Source: Calonectria ilicicola | Taxonomy: Eukaryota > Ascomycota > Sordariomycetes > Hypocreales > Nectriaceae | Reading direction: 5' to 3' | Assembly: GCA_020809705.1 (NCBI GenBank) | Contig: CP085825.1 | Location: forward strand, 5,146,001-5,210,000 | DNA length: 64,000 nt | In this document: piece by piece, positions 1 through 10,083 of the stretch | How positions within the stretch are numbered: position 1 is the first letter of the stretch | Layout of the letters: the number at the start of each line of letters is the position of its first letter | Notes under the pieces: generated by a model | Databases searched by the model: none | Told to the model about the DNA's origin: nothing | The model's input: only the letters and a program-made list of their open reading frames with translations | Position numbers and translations under genes: made by a program

Positions 1-3000
1 CCTATGACCAGCACGCAGAATACGTCCTTCCTCCTCTGCAATGGTCTTGGAAAGTCTCGAATTCGACCTTGACAATGGCTTGACCACAATAAGTTCCATG
101 TCATCTTCGGGGTCAGAAAGTCCCATGGTCGAATCCTCAACTGGAGCAACTGCTACCGGCAGCTCTTCGATTCGTTCCTTGTGTGCCATTGGCTCCTTGG
201 TCTCGTGCGGGGGCTCCCGAGTATCGGGGTATTCGTCTTCGAAGCGCTTGATAATGCCCTGCAGTGTCTCGTCTAGGAACACCAGCTTGCGCAAGTTTTG
301 CTCATCGCTAGGGTTAGCCTTGGCCTTGTTTAGGGCCGGCTGTAACCGTTGCCTAATCTTACGGGCACCAGCAAGGAGATGCTTTGAGGTATCCTTGGCC
401 TTTCCTCCGCTCGCCAATCTGACAGTTGGGCTTGATACCCCGTTCTCCACGTCGCGGATGAACTCGCCCGATTGCCTCCGGGACTCATCGCCTCGGTTCT
501 TCAAACAGCACGCCAATGCCTTTACCACACCTGTACCTCCGATCACGTAATCTTCATCTGGAGCGGAGCCGACATCGTCGGACGACTCATTTGGATCAAG
601 GACATCGTGACCAACCAAGTGGGCGAGGACGTCGGGATACGATGCCCCCTTTGAGTCCGCCCCCTCGGCATGGCTCTCTACGCCGGCCGCAGCGATCGCA
701 GCACTCATATCAGCGTCTTGGAATCGTTCCATATTTCTGAGGCAGTATGCCACAACTTGCTTGGCCATGGCTTTGACGATCTCTCCAGAACGCTCGCTAG
801 GCACTTCAATATCAACACAGATGAGGCTCTTTGACACTCGGGCGGCGGCAAGGAGAGACGCGTATAAAGCGCAGGCTTCTTCCTGGGCCTCTTCCGTCCG
901 CGCGTCAGCCAGCTTGACCAGCTCGGCATTTCCGAGTAAATTAATGTGGGCAAGATGGTGGATCTCGGGGAGGACTTCCACCAGCGCAATGGCCTGCTCA
1001 GATGACATCTGAACTCCTTCAAGGTGAATTCGCTTTAATGCAGGCATCTTGGGAAGATATCTGGTAAGGTCAGCCATAACGTTCTCATTCAACTGGTTTC
1101 GGGAATCGAAAGAAAAAAAAAAGAAAAAACATACCTTCTTAGCAAACCAACAGCACTTGGAGTTGATTGAAACAAATCTGGATTTTGCGATAAATCAATG
1201 AATCGGAGGTCCCTAAGCTTGACGAGTGTAGGCAGAATTTTGCAAAGCGATGATGGCGCCAGGTTACAACCAGCCAATCCTATCGCCCACAGTTGCGAGT
1301 CTTCTCGGATTGCAGAGGCAAGTGCCTCCATATGATCGCGGAGATCGTTGCCGCCCAAATCAAGGCCCTCGCATTTCCCAGAAGCAACATACCTAACCAC
1401 ATGTTGAATTCCTTCATTTTCAATGTGGTTATGGGCCAGGCCAAGTCGGCTGACGCCGCACTGTATTAGTCCGTCAATTATGGCACCCAGCTGCTCCATG
1501 GTTACTCCCGTCTCGCCCAAGTTTACAAGTTCCAAGGTTGCGCCGCCCAATCGTTCTCCAAAGGCTTTAGAAATGATATCCGAAATCTTTCGAGGTATTT
1601 GTACCCCGTTGGAGAGTGAGCCATTGTGGTTTGTCTGACACTGTCGAGGAAACTGGATTTGAGAAACATCCAGGAATTTAAGCGACCTGCACAGGTAGAT
1701 GAAAAGGGACAGGTGCTTCCAACCGTCGGGACCTAGTTTGTTGTTCTTTAGCACCACCCGCTCGACTACGCCCCCCTGTTCATCATCTTCATGCTTTGCC
1801 TTTCGTTTCCTGAGGTTAGGTCTCTTTGCTGCCAGAAGACCTGCAAGGATGACCCGGAGGCCCTCGTCGGTAAGGCCACTGTTTTCTAAAAGAACTTCGC
1901 GTACGGGCACTACAGCCAGGAAATCCCCCAGTGTTATGAGGTCAGGCAGCTGCAGCCAATAATCTGTCAAGTCCAGCTTATTCACCATACCAGTCGACGA
2001 GGAATGGTTGGATGAATCGCTAAGCTGCTCAGTGATCTTCTTAAGAATAGGCGTCTCACGTAGTTGGCAGCATCGGCGGTAGATGCGCACTGGGTTTGTT
2101 GTGGGGTAAGATGTCGTCTTTGGGGTTCCGGCGCCTGGGAGTGTGATTGATGAGGAGTCACTGCTGTCGTAATGAATCTCCATAGGAATAGACCCGTTGG
2201 CCTCTGCCAGCTTTCTCTTTTTTTCTTTCCGGGCCTTGCGCTCCTCCTCGCTCTTCTTCTTCTTCTCCTTCTTTTTTGTGTTCTCCGATGCAGGAGTCGT
2301 CGCGCTGCCATTCGAGCTTTGATCCTTGCCTGTTTCATCGGCGATGCCTACCTTTTCATTCAGCTCGCTGGAATTCTTGACTGTGCCATTCGCCTCCTTC
2401 TGCTCGTCTGTTGCCTTAGAATTTTTAAGCGCCTCGCCTTCGCCCTTTTCAGTAATCTTCTTCTTCTGGGCTCCATCGACGACTTTGCTCCGACTGGAAT
2501 CACTATCGCTATACCTGGGCATTGGCGCAATCTCAACGTCAACACAGAATGCCACTCTTCTTAATTTGGAGCCAGAAAGCTCCGAGATGGGACATCGCTC
2601 ACGGTCGCGATCGACATTCAGAACCACGCGATCCACTAGGCCATGCCCCAGCTTCCCAGCATGACCCAATGCGCCAGAGGATGATGATGATAATCGCCGA
2701 AATACGCCTAGGAAGCCGGCCTGGTTGTTGCGCGGGGGTGCGGGAGTGTAGGGACCGTTGCCTTCGTGTTTGGTAGCATGCTGGAGGACAGCATTCTTAG
2801 TAGGTGTAATCTTGGGTGGCGGGGGATCTTCCTGGGTGGGCGACGGCAGCGGTTGAGCCTGTGAGGCTGGACTGGTGGGAGGTGCACTGGAAGAGAACTT
2901 TGCTGAAATGTTTGAAAACCAGGAATTGCGTCGCTGCGTGGGGGGTGTGCCCGGTGGTAATTGCTTGTCTATCGAGCCGGATCGCGATGTTCTGCGTTGG

Positions 3001-3303
3001 GGGTTCGAGCCGTTGGGAGGTGTGGATTGGCCGTTTGAAGTATACTCGATTGATGCCGATGCCGGCGCCCTAGCCGATGCGCCGGGTATTTGACGAGGAA
3101 GTGTAGGTGTAGGCTTTGTTGGCGGCGAGTTTTTTGACGTCTTTTCTGCAGAAGGGGTCAGTTCTGAAGGTCTCATGGGGATGCCGCCAGCGATGATGCA
3201 ATGCAATGGAGTCTGGCGATAGTGTAGGCGGGTGGCGAGTACACATGCCTTTGGGAGCGCCGTGGGTCATCCAGCTCACGTCGACGCCGTGGACCTGCTC
3301 CAT
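1..3303 (-). CDS. Leucine-rich-repeat protein, Mhp1-like (3' end beyond window)
   Basis: Seen: a long minus-strand frame with a disordered, Ser/Pro-rich N-terminal third (including QRRNSWFSNISAKF), a Lys/Glu-rich stretch (KKKEKKKKSEEERKARKEKK) and then leucine-rich repeats (LVNLGETGV, LGLAHNHIENEGI, LDLGGNDLRDHM, FIDLSQNP). Model: exon 1 3303-3245 (starts MEQVHGVDVSWMTHGAPKG), a 73-nt intron, exon 2 3171-1135, a 74-nt intron 1134-1061 (GTATGT...ACCAG), and exon 3 from 1060 off the left edge, still open at base 1 (1052 codons visible). I prefer the 3303 ATG because exon 2 itself has no upstream ATG before MRPSEL at about 3176, and the splice keeps frame. Known: similar ascomycete proteins are named after yeast Mhp1 (microtubule/cell-wall role) and carry LRRs. 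The function here is inferred; the LRR call is firm, the Mhp1 name and first exon less so. Confidence 0.8.
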
Positions 3304-4947
3304 GCTGATGCTGGGCTTGACGCGACGGCGGTAGCTATATCGACAAGGTATTTCAAGGGATATTTGGTAGTAAGGATAAGGTCGATCAGGTCGGGAGGGA
3401 GAAGAGAAAGTGCGAGGCGGGCGATAGATGGAGCGACGGGATATGGAGATGGGGTGTGGCGTGGGTGGCCAACCAAGGCGCGGGATTGCGGTAGTGGATT
3501 TTACTCCGTAAGGATGAGTTAGGGGACTAGGACAGGTAGGACGCTAGGTCCCGGAATGGGGTGGGTTGTGACTTGTACTCTGCAGAGAGAATCGGAGAGG
3601 TATGGCCAGCCCGGTCGGCCCAGGTATCTCATTGGTATCTGCATTAAGCGTTTGCAGTGGATAAAAGTTTAGTGCACGCGCACTCGCTCTGGCTCCAAAC
3701 AAGCAGCTGTTTCCTCAGCTCGGGCCATGGAAGACGAGGGGAGGGAAAAAGTAGGTTCATTTTAGTAGCGGGGTAGTTTAAACTTGAGCCGATCAAGGTC
3801 AGGGTCGTACACGGTAGTGCATGTCCTGTAGCCGTACTTGGTGTGCCTCTCCTTGTGTGTCTGCGACTACAGTATGTGCGCGCGGGCATGTGTGGAGATG
3901 TTTGGATGCGGCCGGTTTTTTCTGCTGACCAAGGAAAAGATGATGATCAAGCCGGGATGGGCATAGGATCCGTGGAGGGGGCCGGCGGCATGGCATGGGA
4001 TAGGTTAGCAATAACTCGGAATTGACGGAATGGGCGACACGCCCCTCTGAAAAGTGAGTTAGATGAGCCTTGGGACTCTTCGGTTGTTGGGTACGGGCCA
4101 AGTACCGGACGGAGTCTTACATGCCTCCCTCCCTTGGACGAACTACTATCTATGTGTCCTTCTGTAGTGTAGGGAGTGTCGGCGAGGGGGATGTCACCAC
4201 GAGCGAGCGCCGCGAGATGAGCGCCATTACAAGATGACAGTTGGCGTAGACATGGGCAGTGTATCGGGGCTGAAGGGATCGACCTCGCCTTGCATTTGAT
4301 CCGCACATGTTTTTTTTTTTTAAATTTTTATGACTTGTAGACATCCCTCCCTCCGCACAATGCTGCAGCTCCTAAGGAACTACACATGGGGCAGCCGCAA
4401 CATTTGAGTAGTGCAATCGGTGGTGCCGAATGTGTCACGGCGTGGTGATGGGAGACCCTGGATGACAGACAGCCCTGCCAAGCAAGCATTTGGGAGGTAC
4501 CGTCAAGGGCGACACGAGGCGAATTAGCGCCTTCGTTTCCCTCATCACTGCCAACCCTTCTTGCTGACATCCAAGACATGTCTAAGACAGACACCGGCGA
4601 TATCGATAGGGGCATCCGAGCGAAAAAGGGGAGTGTTGCGACACAGGCGTTGGCCCTCACTCACACGGCTCTATTCCAACGTCGCATCCGCAATATAGAG
4701 TCGAGATGGTTCCGTTAGCACTCCACAGCCCACACCTGACGTGCTAAAACCCTGCCCACTGAAAAACGTCACACCCTGTCCCCAGTTACCAAGCAAGGTA
4801 CAGAAGAAGTAAAAAGGCAACACAAACTTGGCATAGCCGGATATGCAAAGTCAGTCGGAACGACAATGTCCTTAAGGAACGTGGCCCCCCAGCATCACAC
4901 AATTCTTATCTCGGCCCCTCCTTCAGGCGAGATGCGTACTGTAGGAG

Positions 4948-4980
4948 GCGTGCGTGCGTGCGTGCGTGCATGTGTGCGTG
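4948..4980. repeat. GTGC tetranucleotide microsatellite
   Basis: About seven GTGC-type units, the last ones degenerate (GCATGTGTGCGTG). Simple repeat in a non-coding gap. Confidence 0.85.
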
Positions 4981-5052
4981 TACGCCATCGCTTGAGAGTC
5001 GCCAGCTCAAGGCGCCAGTCATGACGGCATCCAAGCAAGACAAACTGAGATA

Positions 5053-5083
5053 CCACTGCCACTGTCACTGCCACGACCACTGC
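5053..5083. repeat. CCACTG-type hexanucleotide repeat
   Basis: Imperfect tandem copies of a CCACTG/TCACTG/CCACGA unit, non-coding. Confidence 0.7.
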
Positions 5084-5498
5084 CGAAGACGCATGTGGCG
5101 GCTTAGGTTAATATGCCTGCTGGCGCCCCGTTGCTTACCATGCCGCCAGCCTAGTCACCAGCCAATGGCTCCGTGGCCCAGAAGTCGGGGTCCCAACCTC
5201 GCAGGTCCAGGCTTTTCGCTAGGTTTCGCCGAACTGCTCTCGATGGTCTTCCACCACTGACCGCCCACCCACAGCAGACGCACAACCCTGAGAGCCATGC
5301 CCCGTCCAGTTGTTTTGTGATTCCCATCCCACGGTGGTGGATTATTGCCTGTGGCTATTGCTGCACTGCGACCCCGACAGACTTCGTCACTAACCCACCG
5401 CATTGTCTGTCTGATCCGGGTGCCCAGGCCTGGCCCCGTCTGCGGGCCCGAACTACCAAACATGGCCCGCGCCAGCCTGCGAAGCGAGCTGTGCTGGG

Positions 5499-5540
5499 AT
5501 GTGAGGTGAGATGAGATGAGGTGAGGCGACGAGGTGAGGT
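5499..5540. repeat. GTGAG/ATGAG pentanucleotide repeat
   Basis: Runs of GTGAG, ATGAG and related pentamers over about 40 bp in a non-coding gap; purine-rich on the plus strand. Confidence 0.75.
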
Positions 5541-6359
5541 AAAACAGCGCACAGTACCAGACGCAATCAACCACCACCGCCCACTGAATGAGTACAGTAA
5601 TCCGGATCATAAACCCATCATGGAATTTGTGTCCGCCGCACGAGTCCACCTCGGGCCATCCCGCATTCTTTTGCATCAACATCATCCGGTTTCCTCCCTC
5701 ATCTTGTTCCATTTCCTTTATCAATGTCGCCTTCGCCTCCGCACTGGAAAATCACCATATTTCTTGCTCACGCGCATGTCTGATTGTGATATTTCCAACG
5801 CTCGTCTCACGACACTACCCACTTAACCGAAGGAAAAACATATCCAGTCAATCCCCGCACATGCCCTCAATGGCCCTCACCACAATTTTCAAGAAAGAGA
5901 GATGTATCCGCGGCCCTAACACGACACATTCCTATTATGTACTGCTGTTTTTAGTGCGAAAATCGGAAGTAAGTGTCCGCCTTCGCGGATATATGTCCCA
6001 GCCCGAATGGCGAGAAGCGTCTTAAAAAAAGTTCCATATGTGAGGCCCACACATGAATAAGCACGGTGTGCGTAAAAAAAATAAAAAAAAAAACAAAGTT
6101 TCCCATGCCATGATATAGCCCTACAGGCTGCATACACACAACGCTTACCCAATTTGCCCAAAGGATATGTCTACGGACTAGTTCACAGAGGGATCGCCAT
6201 TTGGAGTACAATGAGACACCAGTTCACCACAGCTATGGAGTTTGGCTGGAAGGTATCTTTTTCTTTCATTCACATGACCCTGAGTTACGGACCTTTCCTT
6301 TCCTTGAAACTCCAAACCCAATGCCAAGGTAACAATCCTCAAATGTCCATAAACACTTT

Positions 6360-7507
6360 TTACTCGTCGTTCAGAAGCTCCTGGATGCGCTGCTTCACGC
6401 GCTCCTCCTTCTCGGCCTTGGTAAGCTTGGTAGATCGGTACTTCTTGGAGATCTCCTTCCACTCCTCCTTGGTCTTCTTGGGAGCATCGCTCTCGTACTT
6501 CTTGAAGGGGTCCTCACGGATAGCCTTGTGGGCCTCGGTGTAGAGGTCCTCAAGACCATCAGCCTCAACGTCGTCATCGACGTACTTCTGGAACTGGCTG
6601 CGGTAGCGCTCCTCATCATCGTCGGCAAGAGTCTCCATGTACTCAGCGACGTGGCCACCGTAGATGTAGCTGCGGAGAACATCGGCATCGAGCTCCTTGG
6701 TCTCCATGTCGTAACCGGGGAATCGCTTCTCGGAGTGGGGGACGAAGATACCACCGTCGGAAGCACCCTTCATGGCACCGAAAACACGGGCACCAGTGGA
6801 GGTACGGGCAAGACCAACGTCAAGGAAGGCCTTGAAGGGTCGGCGCTCGCCGTCGTCGGTCTCAGCGGCCTCGGTGAGGGTGAACTCACCATCAGCCTCC
6901 TCAACACCAGTGAAGTCCTCATCGAGACCGAGCTTCTTGAGAGCACGGCGGGCAATGAGGAGACCGGTGGCGTAGGCAGCGGCCCAGTTGGTAAGACCGT
7001 GCTCGATACCGTAGGCACGGAGCTCGTGAGCGTAGGCGGAGACGAAAACCTTGTCGCCGGAGATCTCAGAGCTCACGATCTGGCAGATGATGTCCTTGTT
7101 GGTGAAGCGGACGACCAGGCGGTACTTGGGAGCATTGTACTTGTTCTTGGCCTGGGTGATGAGGCGCTTGCGGGCGTAGTAGTCGGTCTTGCCCTGGCGT
7201 CTGCGCTTGTACTTGGTCTGGTAGCGGCTGTAGTAAATTTCTCGTCAGCATTGTCAAACCGCAAGCAACAGGAAACGGTTGTAATGATTTTCGTTTTCTT
7301 TATAACTCACCTGTAGTAAGCGCTGTTCTTCACCAACTTGTGGAAAACCTGTCACACACCCCCGAGTCAGCAATTTGCGCTTCAGATTTGCTCGTCCTCC
7401 GTCCGAAGCAACTTGCGGTGACTCTCAACGAGCAATTGACATTTCTGTCATGAAAGGAAATCAAAGAACCCCAAGGGGTTCACTTGCGATAGGCCTCAGC
7501 TTACCAT
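6360..7507 (-). CDS. rpl5: 60S ribosomal protein L5 (uL18)
   Basis: Cytosolic large-subunit protein that, by family knowledge, binds 5S rRNA and joins it to uL5 in the 5S RNP. Seen: exon 1 is only the start codon (7505-7507, ATG then GTAAGC), intron 7504-7349 (156 nt), exon 2 7348-7311, intron 7310-7228 (83 nt), exon 3 7227-6360; together 302 aa, the normal family length (about 297-303). The joined N-terminus reads MVFHKLVKNSAYYSRYQTKY and continues with KTDYYARKRL, KYRLVVRFTNKDIICQI, AYATGLLIARR, FKAFLDVGLARTSTGARVFG and a Lys-rich tail ending LLNDE. All are hallmark Rpl5 blocks. The gene is divergent from the HAD hydrolase gene, and its promoter has a telobox-like site 95 nt upstream of the ATG. 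Confidence 0.97.
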
Positions 7508-7601
7508 TTTGACTGTTGTGGCCAACGACGGCTTGTTGATGCAGTTGAAGGTTGGTGAAGAATCTGTGTGCGAATAATGGTGGGGGGTTTTGAAGTAGGT
7601 G

Positions 7602-7610
7602 AACCCTAAA
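7602..7610. promoter_or_regulatory. Telobox-like AACCCTAAA site in the rpl5 promoter
   Basis: The plus strand reads AACCCTAAA, 95 nt upstream of the rpl5 start on the minus strand. Known: in many fungi a Tbf1-type TTAGGG-binding factor drives ribosomal-protein genes through AACCCTA boxes. That this copy is functional is inference from motif and position. Confidence 0.55.
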
Positions 7611-7672
7611 GTCGCTTAACCACTAGCGTTTGTGCTGGTTGGGGACGAGGAAGGGAAATTCATTGTGTGTGC

Positions 7673-7716
7673 GATAAGATATGATGTTATCGTATCTTAT
7701 CGTATCTTATCGATAG
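7673..7716. promoter_or_regulatory. Cluster of four GATA-factor sites
   Basis: GATAAG at 7673-7678, CTTATC (reverse GATAAG) at 7696-7701 and 7706-7711, and CGATAG at 7711-7716, within 44 bp. Two copies lie in a tandem 10-bp unit (CGTATCTTAT). These match the HGATAR consensus of fungal GATA regulators (nitrogen, iron or light response). The cluster lies between rpl5 and the HAD hydrolase and is nearer the hydrolase side. Confidence 0.5.
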
Positions 7717-7944
7717 CATTTGGATTTCCTGTTCCCACAGGAGGAACTGCCAGCCTATCAGCAATTTGTGGGGAAGTGCCGAGGTTGTTCGGATCTAGCA
7801 TTGAGTGGAGGTCGGCATCTGGAGAATTAAGCTGTTCCATCCCTTTCAAATCCTATATTTAGTCTTAGTTGACTTAATCAGAAAGGAATATCGATCTGAG
7901 AATACCAGTATCCAAACTCAATCCATCACTCCCTCGCTTCAAAT

Positions 7945-8927
7945 ATGTCGGAATCAAGTAAGCCAAAGGTGCTCCTTTTTGATATTGGCGGTGTCTGTGT
8001 AAGTAGTCCAGAACCATCAGCCATCTTGTCATTTTCGCGTTTATGCAAGGGCTCCAGCAGTCTCTATAATGAATTGTTTAGCCTCACTAAACTCCCTGTC
8101 AGCGATGTGCTAACCGTGGTCAGGTCGTATCGCCATTCCAAGCGATCCTAGACTACGAACTCAGCAAGGGAATCCCGCCTGGATGGGTCAACTACTCCAT
8201 CTCCAAGACCTCACCGAACGGCTATTGGCAGAAAATTGAAAGAGGAGAGATTCCCATGGATGATGCCTTTTTTAAAGGGTTCAGCAAAGACCTGCACGAT
8301 GTGGCTCGTTGGGAAGCATTCTACAAGCGCGAACAGTCAAAGAATCCACACCTCCCTGAGAAAACCCCACCAGTTCCATCTGTAGATGCCAAGTGGCTAT
8401 TCGAAGAAATGATGACAGCTTCCAATCATCCTGACCCTTGGATGTTCCCCGCTCTACAAAAACTGGAACAGAGTGGAGAGTATCTCATTGCAGCACTCAG
8501 CAATACCGTGATATTTCCTCCAGGTCACCGGCTTCACGTCAAGGATATCAGGGACGACCCAGTTCGCAGGATATTTGACGTCTTGATTTCATCTGCTCAT
8601 GTTGGCATTCGAAAACCCGATCCCAAGATGTATCAGTTTGCGCTCAACCAAGTCAACAAGCACGCAAAGGAACATGCTCACAGCCCTCGAGGTCAGCGGT
8701 TGGGTTGGGACCAAGACATTCAACCTCAAGATATTACGTTCCTAGATGACATCGGTGAGAACCTTAAAGAGGCCCGCAAGCAGGGATTTAAGACGATAAA
8801 AGTAAATCTGGGGAGAGCATTTGAGGCGGTCGATGAGCTTGAGCGGGTGACTGGCCTCAAGCTTGCTGGAAATCACCCTCGGATCCCCATTAAGCCGAAC
8901 TATGGGGGTTCTAAAGCCAAGATTTAA
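7945..8927 (+). CDS. HAD-superfamily hydrolase, epoxide-hydrolase-N-domain/ACAD10-like
   Basis: Seen: exon 1 7945-7998 (MSESSKPKVLLFDIGGVC), intron 7999-8123 (125 nt, GTAAGT...GTCAG), exon 2 8124-8927 beginning VVSPFQAILDYE; 285 aa. HAD motif I is FDIGGV, with the nucleophile Asp present but the second Asp of DxD replaced by Gly. Motif II is ALSNT, motif III the Lys of RKPDPKMY, and motif IV FLDDIGENL. The order and the cap segment between motifs I and II fit the subfamily that includes soluble epoxide hydrolase N-domains and ACAD10 N-domains. Substrate unknown; phosphatase activity is uncertain because of the motif I change. Soluble, no signal peptide seen. The promoter is shared with rpl5 and contains a GATA cluster. 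Confidence 0.85.
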
Positions 8928-10083
8928 ACATACTAGAATAATTAATATGTAGATGTGGTTCCTTTTTTACCGGCCAGAAATCGCAATCAATCCGACTTTT
9001 CTAGCTAACGCGAAATAGAAAAAAAATAGAGTTGGAAATATGATGCAACAATAAGTCCAGACATTCGCAACCGTTTCCTGTTTTTTTTATTAAAAAAAAA
9101 CAATAGTGCCAGTAGATGAATCTAAATTTTGTGCCGCGCATTTCGTCAGATCTGTAACATCTCCCCCATGTGTAAATAAAAATGGTGGACCGGCACCCCC
9201 GGCGGCCAGGATGGCCTCAAGACCTGTCCCGGGATCAAGACCAAGAACATAGCCACACAGCTGTGCACGAGATTCATAAACTTCACAGTATTCGACGGCT
9301 CGCAAAGGGTACATGCATCAAGCCGCATTTACCCAAATCGCTCGATGGGATAAGATGAGAAGCTACCCTGTATCCCATCCGGATTTCCTTATTCAGGTTG
9401 TGCACTGGCATACCAAACTGCGAGTAAAAGTCTGCTTTCGTGGGCTGCCTCTTGTTGGCAAGAATCATGCCAAATTTATACATAGCTTCTCCTGAATCAT
9501 CCGAGCTCGTCTAGGCCTGCGACCCGATGCATGCAGGTGGCCTAGCGCTGGGGCTAAGTTGTTGTCAACCAACAGCACAACCAACAATGAAACCGCCGCA
9601 GCCAGGGGCCACTCTAGGCCAACGCTCAGCTTTTGCTCACTGCACATAGCTAAATACATGTAATAAACTGACAGATTTTTCGCCTTATCCTATGATGTGT
9701 TTTGTTTTCGAGTTGCTCATTACAATATTTGCTCAATGGTGGGTGGATATGGATGCGAGCAGTGCTGGTGTGAGCGATTCCACCCAGCTGACCTCCCTCG
9801 ACCCCCCTCGACCCCTCTCGCGGCCGGGATAGCGGCCAGGACTACATACCAGGTGAAGCGACAGGGTAAAAATGCACGCCAGCAAGGCTGTGCAGTATGC
9901 CTATGCAGGATGCTTCCCAGATAACACTCGAAGGGTCGCTTCTCCAGCGCTTATTCTCCTCCCCGAAGCTCTATATCTGCCCCCGCTCTCCCGCCTTAAG
10001 TCTGTATCGTTGGAATATACACTTCCATATTAATTTTATATTGCTTACAAAGGGGTCTCCTGCAACGCATCATCCGAACTAGA
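8928..10083. other. Intergenic region, about 1.15 kb
   Basis: No convincing coding frame. A perfect T8-ATT-A9 inverted tract lies at 9081-9101, about 155 bp after the HAD hydrolase stop, and a small CTCGACCCC tandem at about 9797-9821. The rest probably holds the hydrolase 3' region and the promoter of the T5orf172 gene. Confidence 0.5.
9081..9101. repeat. T8/A9 inverted tract
   Basis: Eight T, ATT, then nine A: a perfect AT hairpin about 155 bp past the hydrolase stop codon. It could contribute to 3'-end formation; nothing further is visible. Confidence 0.4.

Larger units (their letters stand above)
3304..6359. other. Intergenic gap of about 3 kb, upstream of LRR gene and downstream of rpl5
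   Basis: No open frame here looks like a protein; the longest (5155-5724, minus) has composition expected from chance in mixed-GC DNA. The stretch contains three short low-complexity tracts (about 4948-4980, 5053-5083 and 5499-5540), listed separately, and T/A runs near 4311 and 6076. It probably holds the promoter and leader of the LRR gene and the 3' region of rpl5. Confidence 0.6.

Noticed and set aside
5155..5724. 189-codon minus-strand frame in the 3 kb gap
   Set aside because: Overlaps simple repeats and has no recognisable feature.
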